Assembly (NCBI GenBank): GCA_964017155.1 | Contig: OZ024854.1 | Span: 70,078,754-70,142,753, forward strand | Length of the DNA: 64,000 nucleotides | Source of the DNA: Oasisia sp. SBJ-2009 | Taxonomy: Eukaryota; Annelida; Polychaeta; Sabellida; Siboglinidae | Direction of reading: 5' to 3' | Shown: in pieces, positions 51,543 through 63,152 of the stretch | Numbering within the stretch: position 1 is the stretch's first letter | Layout: the number at the start of each line of letters is the position of its first letter | Translations under genes and position numbers: made by a program | The notes under the pieces: model-generated | What the model was told of the DNA's origin: nothing | The model's database searches: none | The model's input: the letters and a program-made list of their open reading frames with translations, nothing else

Positions 51543-52775
51543 ATCTCAAAACTGATCCCCCGTAGACGGATCGGACTTTGTCGTTTTGCTCTATTTGTGC
51601 AACTATCACCCTGTTAAGGTCGCCAAATGCCTTGACACCTCATCTAGTTAGTGGTTCATTATTACTCCCGCCGTTTACCCAGCGGCCGCCACGGAATTTT
51701 GTTGAAAAGAATGTAAACATACATTTACGCTTCCCCAACTGATCCCCCGTAGACGGATCGGACTTTGTCGTTTTCCTCGATTTGTTTCCAAAACTTGGCA
51801 AGACGATGCGCACGGTCAGTTGGTTTCGTCGAGAGAGTCGTAGTTACACCCTTTGCATGGCACACGCCCGAGAAGACCGACCGTCGCGTCGAACTTGGCC
51901 GTTTCTCTCGATTCTCAAAACTGATCCCCCGTAGACGGATCGGACTTTGTCGTTTTCCTCGATTTGTGCAACTATCACCCTGTTAAGGTCGCCAAATGCC
52001 TCGTCACCTCATCTAGTTAGTGGTTCATTATTACTCCCGCCGTTTACCCAGCGGTCGGCACGGAATTATGTTGAAAAGAATGTAAACAGACATTTACGCT
52101 TCCACTACTGATCCCCCGTAGACGGATCGGACTTTGTCGTTTTCCTCGATTTGTTTCCAAAAGTTGGCAAGACGACGCGCACGGTCAGTTGGTTTCGTCG
52201 AGAGATTCGTAGTTACACCCCTTGCATGGCACACGCCCGAGAAGACCGACCGGCGCGTCGAACTTGGCCGTTTCTCTCGAATCTCAAAACTGATCCCCCG
52301 TAGACGGATCGGACTGTGTCGTTTTGCTCGATTTGTGCAACTATCACCCTGTTACGGTCGCCAAATGCCTCGTCACCTCATCTAGTTAGTGGTTCATCAT
52401 TATTACTCCCGCCGTTTACCCAGCGATCGGCACGGAATTATGTTGAAAAGAATGTAAACAGACATTTACGCTTCCCCAAGTGATCCCCCGTAGACGGATC
52501 GGACTTTGTCGTTTTCCTCGATTTGTTTCCAAAACTTGGCAAGAGGACGCGCACGGTCAGTTAGTTTCGTCGAGAGAGTCATAGTTACACTCCGTGCGTG
52601 GAATACGCCCGAGAAGACCGACCGGCGCGTCGAACTTGGCCGTTTCTCTCGATTCTCAAAACTGATCCCCCGTAGACGGATCGGACTTTGTCGTTTTGCT
52701 CGATTTGTACAACTATCACCCTGTTACGGTCGCCAAATGCCTCGTCACCTCATCTAGTTAGTGGTTCATCATTAT
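49074..52775 (+). repeat. 10-monomer higher-order repeat, 3702 bp
   Basis: Order A, B, C, A2, D, E, L, E, J, C, starting at 49074, 49443, 49815, 50187, 50556, 50925, 51294, 51663, 52032 and 52404. It has the same order as 34632-38333. The final C has 'ggatcggac' instead of 'ggatgggac', and the A carries 'ctcgaaactg' with 'ccaatcccctc'. Confidence 0.92.
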
Positions 52776-55700
52776 TACTCCCGCCGTTTACCCAGCGATC
52801 GGCACGGGATTATGTTGAAAAGAATGTAAACAGACATTTACGCTTCACCAACTGATCCCCCGTAGACGGATCGGACTTTGTCGTTTTCCTCGATTTGTTT
52901 CCAAAAGTTGGCAAGACGACGCGCACGGTCAGTTGGTTTCGTCGAGAGAGTCGTAGTTACACCCCTTGCGTGGCACACGCCCGAGAAGACCGACCGGCGC
53001 GTCGAACTTGGCCGTTTCTCTCGATTCTCAAAACTGATCCCCCGTAGACGAATCGGACTTTGTCGTTTTCCTCGATTTGTGCAACTATCACCCTGTTAAG
53101 GTCGCCAATCGCCTCGTCACCTCATCTAGTTAGTGGTTCATTATTACTCCCGCCGTTTACCCAGCGGTCGGCACGGAATTATGTTGAAAAGAATGTAAAC
53201 ATACATTTACGCTTCCACTACTGATCCCCCGTAGACGGATCGGACTTTGTCGTTTTCCTCGATTTGTTTCCAAAACTTGGCAAGACGATGCGCACGGTCA
53301 GTTGGTTTCGTCGAGAGATTCGTAGTTACACCCCTTGCATGGCACACGCCCGAGAAGACCGACCGGCGCGTCGAACTTGGCCGTTTCTCTCAAATCTCAA
53401 AACTGATCCCCCGTAGACGGATCGGACTGTGTCGTTTTGCTCGATTTGTGCAACTATCACCCTGTTACGGTCGCCAAATGCCTCGTCACCTCATCTAGTT
53501 AGTGGTTCATCATTATTACTCCCGCCGTTTACCCAGCGGTCGGCACGGAATTCTGTTGAAAAGAATGTAAACAGACATTTACGCTTCCCCAAGTGATCCC
53601 CCGTAGACGGATCGGACTTTGTCGTTTTCCTCGATTTGTTTCCAAAACTTGGCAAGAGGACGCGCACGGTCAGTTAGTTTCGTCGAGAGAGTCATAGTTA
53701 CACTCCGTGCGTGGAATACGCCCGAGAAGACCGACCGGCGCGTCGAACTTGGCCGTTTCTCTCGATTCTCAAAACTGATACCCCGTAGACGGATCGGACT
53801 TTGTCGTTTTGCTCGATTTGTACAACTATCACCCTGTTACGGTCGCCAAATGCCTCGTCACCTCATCTAGTTAGTGGTTCATCATTATTACTCCCGCCGT
53901 TTACCCAGCGATCGACACGGGATTATGTTGAAAAGAATGTAAACAGACATTTACGCTTCCCTAACTGATCCCCCGTACACGGATCGGACTTTGTCGTTTT
54001 CCTCGATTTGTTTCCAAAATTTGGCAAGACGACGCGCACGGTCAGTTGGTTTCGTCGAGAGAGTCGTAGTTACACCCCTTGCGTGGCACACGCCCGAGAA
54101 GACCGACCGGCGCGTCGAACTTGGCCGTTTCTCTCGATTCTCGAAACTGATCCCCCGTAGACGAATCGGACTTTGTCGTTTTCCTCGATTTGTGCAACTA
54201 TCACCCTGTTAAGGTCGCCAATCCCCTCGTCACCTCATCTAGTTAGTGGTTCATTATTACTCCCGCCGTTTACCCAGCGGTCGGCACGGAATTATGTTGA
54301 AAAGAATGTAAACAGACATTTACGCTTCCACTACTGATCCCCCGTAGACGGATCGGACTTTGTCGTTTTCCTCGATTTGTTTCCAAAACTTGGCAAGACG
54401 ACGCGCACGGTCAGTTGGTTTCGTCGAGAGAGTCATAGTTACACTCCGTGCGTGGAATACGCCCGAGAAGACCGACCGGCGCGTCGAACTTGGCCGTTTC
54501 TCTAGATTCTCAAAACTGATCCCCCGTAGACGGATGGGACTTTGTTGTTTTGCTCGATTTGTGCAACTATCACCCTGTTACGGTCGCCAAATGCCTCGTC
54601 ACCTCATCTAGTTAGTGGTTCATCATTATTACTTCCGCCGTTTACCCAGCGATCGGCACGGGATTATGTTGAAAAGAATGTAAACAGACATTTACGCTTC
54701 ACCAACTGATTCCCCGTAGACGGATCGGACTTTGTCGTTTTCCTCGATTTGTTTCCAAAAGTTGGCAAGACGACGCGCACGGTCAGTTGGTTTCGTCGAG
54801 AGAGTCGTAGTTACACCCCTTGCATGGCACACGCCCGAGAAGACCGACCGGCGCGTCGAACTTGGCCGTTTCTCTCAAATCTCAAAACTGATCCCCCGTA
54901 GACGGATCGGACTGTGTCGTTTTGCTCGATTTGTGCAACTATCACCCTGTTACGGTCGCCAAATGCCTCGTCACCTCATCTAGTTAGTGGTTCATCATTA
55001 TTACTCCCGCCGTTTACCCAGCGGTCGGCACGGAATTCTGTTGAAAAGAATGTAAACAGACATTTACGCTTCCCCAAGTGATCCCCCGTAGACGGATCGG
55101 ACTTTGTCGTTTTCCTCGATTTGTTTCCAAAACTTGGCAAGAGGACGCGCACGGTCAGTTAGTTTCGTCGAGAGAGTCATAGTTACACTCCGTGCGTGGA
55201 ATACGCCCGAGAAGACCGACCGGCGCGTCGAACTTGGCCGTTTCTCTCGATTCTCAAAACTGATACCCCGTAGACGGATCGGACTTTGTCGTTTTGCTCG
55301 ATTTGTACAACTATCACCCTGTTACGGTCGCCAAATGCCTCGTCACCTCATCTAGTTAGTGGTTCATCATTATTACTCCCGCCGTTTACCCAGCGATCGA
55401 CACGGGATTATGTTGAAAAGAATGTAAACAGACATTTACGCTTCCCTAACTGATCCCCCGTACACGGATCGGACTTTGTCGTTTTCCTCGATTTGTTTCC
55501 AAAATTTGGCAAGACGACGCGCACGGTCAGTTGGTTTCGTCGAGAGAGTCGTAGTTACACCCCTTGCGTGGCACACGCCCGAGAAGACCGACCGGCGCGT
55601 CGAACTTGGCCGTTTCTCTCGATTCTCGAAACTGATCCCCCGTAGACGAATCGGACTTTGTCGTTTTCCTCGATTTGTGCAACTATCACCCTGTTAAGGT

Positions 55701-58700
55701 CGCCAATCCCCTCGTCACCTCATCTAGTTAGTGGTTCATTATTACTCCCGCCGTTTACCCAGCGGTCGGCACGGAATTATGTTGAAAAGAATGTAAACAG
55801 ACATTTACGCTTCCACTACTGATCCCCCGTAGACGGATCGGACTTTGTCGTTTTCCTCGATTTGTTTCCAAAACTTGGCAAGACGACGCGCACGGTCAGT
55901 TGGTTTCGTCGAGAGAGTCATAGTTACACTCCGTGCGTGGAATACGCCCGAGAAGACCGACCGGCGCGTCGAACTTGGCCGTTTCTCTCGATTCTCAAAA
56001 CTGATACCCCGTAGACGGATCGGACTTTGTCGTTTTGCTCGATTTGTACAACTATCACCCTGTTACGGTCGCCAAATGCCTCGTCACCTCATCTAGTTAG
56101 TGGTTCATCATTATTACTCCCGCCGTTTACCCAGCGATCGACACGGGATTATGTTGAAAAGAATGTAAACAGACATTTACGCTTCCCTAACTGATCCCCC
56201 GTACACGGATCGGACTTTGTCGTTTTCCTCGATTTGTTTCCAAAATTTGGCAAGACGACGCGCACGGTCAGTTGGTTTCGTCGAGAGAGTCGTAGTTACA
56301 CCCCTTGCGTGGCACACGCCCGAGAAGACCGACCGGCGCGTCGAACTTGGCCGTTTCTCTCGATTCTCGAAACTGATCCCCCGTAGACGAATCGGACTTT
56401 GTCGTTTTCCTCGATTTGTGCAACTATCACCCTGTTAAGGTCGCCAATCCCCTCGTCACCTCATCTAGTTAGTGGTTCATTATTACTCCCGCCGTTTACC
56501 CAGCGGTCGGCACGGAATTATGTTGAAAAGAATGTAAACAGACATTTACGCTTCCACTACTGATCCCCCGTAGACGGATCGGACTTTGTCGTTTTCCTCG
56601 ATTTGTTTCCAAAACTTGGCAAGACGACGCGCACGGTCAGTTGGTTTCGTCGAGAGAGTCATAGTTACACTCCGTGCGTGGAATACGCCCGAGAAGACCG
56701 ACCGGCGCGTCGAACTTGGCCGTTTCTCTAGATTCTCAAAACTGATCCCCCGTAGACGGATGGGACTTTGTTGTTTTGCTCGATTTGTGCAACTATCACC
56801 CTGTTACGGTCGCCAAATGCCTCGTCACCTCATCTAGTTAGTGGTTCATCATTATTACTTCCGCCGTTTACCCAGCGATCGGCACGGGATTATGTTGAAA
56901 AGAATGTAAACAGACATTTACGCTTCACCAACTGATTCCCCGTAGACGGATCGGACTTTGTCGTTTTCCTCGATTTGTTTCCAAAAGTTGGCAAGACGAC
57001 GCGCACGGTCAGTTGGTTTCGTCGAGAGAGTCGTAGTTACACCCCTTGCGTGGCACACGCCCGACAAGACCGACCGGCGCGTCGAACTTGGCCGTTTCTC
57101 TCGATTCTCAAAACTGATCCCCCGTAGACGAATCGGACTTTGTCGTTTTCCTCGATTTGTGCAACTATCACCCTGTTAAGGTCGCCAATCGCCTCGTCAC
57201 CTCATCTAGTTAGTGGTTCATTATTACTCCCGCCGTTTACCCAGCGGTCGGCACGGAATTATGTTGAAAAGAATGTAAACATACATTTACGCTTCCACTA
57301 CTGATCCCCCGTAGACGGATCGGACTTTGTCGTTTTCCTCGATTTGTTTCCAAAACTTGGCAAGACGATGCGCACGGTCAGTTGGTTTCGTCGAGAGATT
57401 CGTAGTTACACCCCTTGCATGGCACACGCCCGAGAAGACCGACCGGCGCGTCGAACTTGACCGTTTCTCTCGAATCTCAAAACTGATCCCCCGTAGACGG
57501 ATCGGACTGTGTCGTTTTGCTCGATTTGTGCAACTATCACCCTGTTACGGTCGCCAAATGCCTTGACACCTCATCTAGTTAGTGGTTCATTATTACTCCC
57601 GCCGTTTACCCAGCGGCCGCCACGGAATTTTGTTGAAAAGAATGTAAACAGACATTTACGCTTCCCCAACTGATCCCCCGTAGACGGATCGGACTTTGTC
57701 GTTTTCCTCGATTTGTTTCCAAAACTTGGCAAGACGATGCGCACGGTCAGTTGGTTTCGTCGAGAGAGTCGTAGTTACACCCTTTGCATGGCACACGCCC
57801 GAGAAGACCGACCGTCGCGTCGAACTTGGCCGTTTCTCTCGATTCTCAAAACTGATCCCCCGTAGACGGATCGGACTTTGTCGTTTTCCTCGATTTGTGC
57901 AACTATCACCCTGTTAAGGTCGCCAAATGCCTCGTCACCTCATCTAGTTAGTGGTTCATTATTACTCCCGCCGTTTACCCAGCGGTCGGCACGGAATTAT
58001 GTTGAAAAGAATGTAAACAGACATTTACGCTTCCACTACTGATCCCCCGTAGACGGATCGGACTTTGTCGTTTTCCTCGATTTGTTTCCAAAAGTTGGCA
58101 AGACGACGCGCACGGTCAGTTGGTTTCGTCGAGAGATTCGTAGTTACACCCCTTGCATGGCACACGCCCGAGAAGACCGACCGGCGCGTCGAACTTGGCC
58201 GTTTCTCTCGAATCTCAAAACTGATCCCCCGTAGACGGATCGGACTGTGTCGTTTTGCTCGATTTGTGCAACTATCACCCTGTTACGGTCGCCAAATGCC
58301 TCGTCACCTCATCTAGTTAGTGGTTCATCATTATTACTCCCGCCGTTTACCCAGCGATCGGCACGGAATTATGTTGAAAAGAATGTAAACAGACATTTAC
58401 GCTTCCCCAAGTGATCCCCCGTAGACGGATCGGACTTTGTCGTTTTCCTCGATTTGTTTCCAAAACTTGGCAAGAGGACGCGCACGGTCAGTTAGTTTCG
58501 TCGAGAGAGTCATAGTTACACTCCGTGCGTGGAATACGCCCGAGAAGACCGACCGGCGCGTCGAACTTGGCCGTTTCTCTCGATTCTCAAAACTGATCCC
58601 CCGTAGACGGATCGGACTTTGTCGTTTTGCTCGATTTGTACAACTATCACCCTGTTACGGTCGCCAAATGCCTCGTCACCTCATCTAGTTAGTGGTTCAT

Positions 58701-58706
58701 CATTAT
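52776..58706 (+). repeat. 16-monomer higher-order unit, 5931 bp
   Basis: Order A, B, C, M, N, A/B mosaic, C, M, N', M, N, A, B', E, J, C, starting at 52776, 53145, 53517, 53889, 54258, 54630, 55002, 55374, 55743, 56115, 56484, 56856, 57225, 57594, 57963 and 58335. M is A-like with 'aaaatttggcaag' and 'ctcgaaactg'. N is F-like with 'gacgacgcgc', 'ctagattc' and 'ctttgttg'; N' has a C tail. B carries 'tctcaaatctc' and C carries 'ctgatacccc'. The A2-D-E-L series is replaced by M-N. A 1485-bp step (53517 to 55002) and a 741-bp step (55374 to 56115) are nested inside. Confidence 0.88.
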
Positions 58707-59256
58707 TACTCCCGCCGTTTACCCAGCGATCGGCACGGGATTATGTTGAAAAGAATGTAAACAGACATTTACGCTTCACCAACTGATCCCCCGTAGACGG
58801 ATCGGACTTTGTCGTTTTCCTCGATTTGTTTCCAAAAGTTGGCAAGACGACGCGCACGGTCAGTTGGTTTCGTCGAGAGAGTCGTAGTTACACCCCTTGC
58901 GTGGCACACGCCCGAGAAGACCGACCGGCGCGTCGAACTTGGCCGTTTCTCTCGATTCTCAAAACTGATCCCCCGTAGACGAATCGGACTTTGTCGTTTT
59001 CCTCGATTTGTGCAACTATCACCCTGTTAAGGTCGCCAATCGCCTCGTCACCTCATCTAGTTAGTGGTTCATTATTACTCCCGCCGTTTACCCAGCGGTC
59101 GGCACGGAATTATGTTGAAAAGAATGTAAACATACATTTACGCTTCCACTACTGATCCCCCGTAGACGGATCGGACTTTGTCGTTTTCCTCGATTTGTTT
59201 CCAAAACTTGGCAAGACGATGCGCACGGTCAGTTGGTTTCGTCGAGAGATTCGCAG
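54811..59256 (+). repeat. 4446-bp tandem duplication (12 monomers), copy 1
   Basis: From about 54811 the sequence matches 59257 onward at a fixed offset of 4446. Shared rare marks include 'gcccgacaag' in A, 'cttgaccg' in B', 'acttccgccg' in the head after N, and the NotI site. The left limit is inside the A/B mosaic, where this copy reads 'agagtcgtag' and the other 'agattcgcag'. Confidence 0.88.
57225..57593 (+). repeat. Mosaic monomer B', B body with D-type tail
   Basis: B marks ('agattcgtag', 'gaatctc', 'ggactgtgtcg', 'gttacgg') are followed by 'ccttgacacc' and the short 'ttcattatt' end, as in D and L. The unit is 369 bp and leads into the NotI-marked E. It fits an in-phase deletion joining B to L. 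An identical-looking copy is at 61671. Confidence 0.85.
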
Positions 59257-62200
59257 TTACACCCCTTGCATGGCACACGCCCGAGAAGACCGACCGGCGC
59301 GTCGAACTTGGCCGTTTCTCTCAAATCTCAAAACTGATCCCCCGTAGACGGATCGGACTGTGTCGTTTTGCTCGATTTGTGCAACTATCACCCTGTTACG
59401 GTCGCCAAATGCCTCGTCACCTCATCTAGTTAGTGGTTCATCATTATTACTCCCGCCGTTTACCCAGCGGTCGGCACGGAATTCTGTTGAAAAGAATGTA
59501 AACAGACATTTACGCTTCCCCAAGTGATCCCCCGTAGACGGATCGGACTTTGTCGTTTTCCTCGATTTGTTTCCAAAACTTGGCAAGAGGACGCGCACGG
59601 TCAGTTAGTTTCGTCGAGAGAGTCATAGTTACACTCCGTGCGTGGAATACGCCCGAGAAGACCGACCGGCGCGTCGAACTTGGCCGTTTCTCTCGATTCT
59701 CAAAACTGATACCCCGTAGACGGATCGGACTTTGTCGTTTTGCTCGATTTGTACAACTATCACCCTGTTACGGTCGCCAAATGCCTCGTCACCTCATCTA
59801 GTTAGTGGTTCATCATTATTACTCCCGCCGTTTACCCAGCGATCGACACGGGATTATGTTGAAAAGAATGTAAACAGACATTTACGCTTCCCTAACTGAT
59901 CCCCCGTACACGGATCGGACTTTGTCGTTTTCCTCGATTTGTTTCCAAAATTTGGCAAGACGACGCGCACGGTCAGTTGGTTTCGTCGAGAGAGTCGTAG
60001 TTACACCCCTTGCGTGGCACACGCCCGAGAAGACCGACCGGCGCGTCGAACTTGGCCGTTTCTCTCGATTCTCGAAACTGATCCCCCGTAGACGAATCGG
60101 ACTTTGTCGTTTTCCTCGATTTGTGCAACTATCACCCTGTTAAGGTCGCCAATCCCCTCGTCACCTCATCTAGTTAGTGGTTCATTATTACTCCCGCCGT
60201 TTACCCAGCGGTCGGCACGGAATTATGTTGAAAAGAATGTAAACAGACATTTACGCTTCCACTACTGATCCCCCGTAGACGGATCGGACTTTGTCGTTTT
60301 CCTCGATTTGTTTCCAAAACTTGGCAAGACGACGCGCACGGTCAGTTGGTTTCGTCGAGAGAGTCATAGTTACACTCCGTGCGTGGAATACGCCCGAGAA
60401 GACCGACCGGCGCGTCGAACTTGGCCGTTTCTCTCGATTCTCAAAACTGATACCCCGTAGACGGATCGGACTTTGTCGTTTTGCTCGATTTGTACAACTA
60501 TCACCCTGTTACGGTCGCCAAATGCCTCGTCACCTCATCTAGTTAGTGGTTCATCATTATTACTCCCGCCGTTTACCCAGCGATCGACACGGGATTATGT
60601 TGAAAAGAATGTAAACAGACATTTACGCTTCCCTAACTGATCCCCCGTACACGGATCGGACTTTGTCGTTTTCCTCGATTTGTTTCCAAAATTTGGCAAG
60701 ACGACGCGCACGGTCAGTTGGTTTCGTCGAGAGAGTCGTAGTTACACCCCTTGCGTGGCACACGCCCGAGAAGACCGACCGGCGCGTCGAACTTGGCCGT
60801 TTCTCTCGATTCTCGAAACTGATCCCCCGTAGACGAATCGGACTTTGTCGTTTTCCTCGATTTGTGCAACTATCACCCTGTTAAGGTCGCCAATCCCCTC
60901 GTCACCTCATCTAGTTAGTGGTTCATTATTACTCCCGCCGTTTACCCAGCGGTCGGCACGGAATTATGTTGAAAAGAATGTAAACAGACATTTACGCTTA
61001 CACTACTGATCCCCCGTAGACGGATCGGACTTTGTCGTTTTCCTCGATTTGTTTCCAAAACTTGGCAAGACGACGCGCACGGTCAGTTGGTTTCGTCGAG
61101 AGAGTCATAGTTACACTCCGTGCGTGGAATACGCCCGAGAAGACCGACCGGCGCGTCGAACTTGGCCGTTTCTCTAGATTCTCAAAACTGATCCCCCGTA
61201 GACGGATGGGACTTTGTTGTTTTGCTCGATTTGTGCAACTATCACCCTGTTACGGTCGCCAAATGCCTCGTCACCTCATCTAGTTAGTGGTTCATCATTA
61301 TTACTTCCGCCGTTTACCCAGCGATCGGCACGGGATTATGTTGAAAAGAATGTAAACAGACATTTACGCTTCACCAACTGATTCCCCGTAGACGGATCGG
61401 ACTTTGTCGTTTTCCTCGATTTGTTTCCAAAAGTTGGCAAGACGACGCGCACGGTCAGTTGGTTTCGTCGAGAGAGTCGTAGTTACACCCCTTGCGTGGC
61501 ACACGCCCGACAAGACCGACCGGCGCGTCGAACTTGGCCGTTTCTCTCGATTCTCAAAACTGATCCCCCGTAGACGAATCGGACTTTGTCGTTTTCCTCG
61601 ATTTGTGCAACTATCACCCTGTTAAGGTCGCCAATCGCCTCGTCACCTCATCTAGTTAGTGGTTCATTATTACTCCCGCCGTTTACCCAGCGGTCGGCAC
61701 GGAATTATGTTGAAAAGAATGTAAACATACATTTACGCTTCCACTACTGATCCCCCGTAGACGGATCGGACTTTGTCGTTTTCCTCGATTTGTTTCCAAA
61801 ACTTGGCAAGACGATGCGCACGGTCAGTTGGTTTCGTCGAGAGATTCGTAGTTACACCCCTTGCATGGCACACGCCCGAGAAGACCGACCGGCGCGTCGA
61901 ACTTGACCGTTTCTCTCGAATCTCAAAACTGATCCCCCGTAGACGGATCGGACTGTGTCGTTTTGCTCGATTTGTGCAACTATCACCCTGTTACGGTCGC
62001 CAAATGCCTTGACACCTCATCTAGTTAGTGGTTCATTATTACTCCCGCCGTTTACCCAGCGGCCGCCACGGAATTTTGTTGAAAAGAATGTAAACAGACA
62101 TTTACGCTTCCCCAACTGATCCCCCGTAGACGGATCGGACTTTGTCGTTTTCCTCGATTTGTTTCCAAAACTTGGCAAGACGATGCGCACGGTCAGTTGG

Positions 62201-63152
62201 TTTCGTCGAGAGAGTCGTAGTTACACCCTTTGCATGGCACACGCCCGAGAAGACCGACCGTCGCGTCGAACTTGGCCGTTTCTCTCGATTCTCAAAACTG
62301 ATCCCCCGTAGACGGATCGGACTTTGTCGTTTTCCTCGATTTGTGCAACTATCACCCTGTTAAGGTCGCCAAATGCCTCGTCACCTCATCTAGTTAGTGG
62401 TTCATTATTACTCCCGCCGTTTACCCAGCGGTCGGCACGGAATTATGTTGAAAAGAATGTAAACAGACATTTACGCTTCCACTACTGATCCCCCGTAGAC
62501 GGATCGGACTTTGTCGTTTTCCTCGATTTGTTTCCAAAAGTTGGCAAGACGACGCGCACGGTCAGTTGGTTTCGTCGAGAGATTCGTAGTTACACCCCTT
62601 GCATGGCACACGCCCGAGAAGACCGACCGGCGCGTCGAACTTGGCCGTTTCTCTCGAATCTCAAAACTGATCCCCCGTAGACGGATCGGACTGTGTCGTT
62701 TTGCTCGATTTGTGCAACTATCACCCTGTTACGGTCGCCAAATGCCTCGTCACCTCATCTAGTTAGTGGTTCATCATTATTACTCCCGCCGTTTACCCAG
62801 CGATCGGCACGGAATTATGTTGAAAAGAATGTAAACAGACATTTACGCTTCCCCAAGTGATCCCCCGTAGACGGATCGGACTTTGTCGTTTTCCTCGATT
62901 TGTTTCCAAAACTTGGCAAGAGGACGCGCACGGTCAGTTAGTTTCGTCGAGAGAGTCATAGTTACACTCCGTGCGTGGAATACGCCCGAGAAGACCGACC
63001 GGCGCGTCGAACTTGGCCGTTTCTCTCGATTCTCAAAACTGATCCCCCGTAGACGGATCGGACTTTGTCGTTTTGCTCGATTTGTACAACTATCACCCTG
63101 TTACGGTCGCCAAATGCCTCGTCACCTCATCTAGTTAGTGGTTCATCATTAT
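58707..63152 (+). repeat. 12-monomer higher-order repeat, 4446 bp
   Basis: Order A, B, C, M, N', M, N, A, B', E, J, C, starting at 58707, 59076, 59448, 59820, 60189, 60561, 60930, 61302, 61671, 62040, 62409 and 62781. The B carries 'agattcgcag', repeated in the next unit at 63522. A private 'cgcttacactac' near 60997 differs from 'cgcttccactac' in the copy 4446 bp upstream. Confidence 0.92.
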
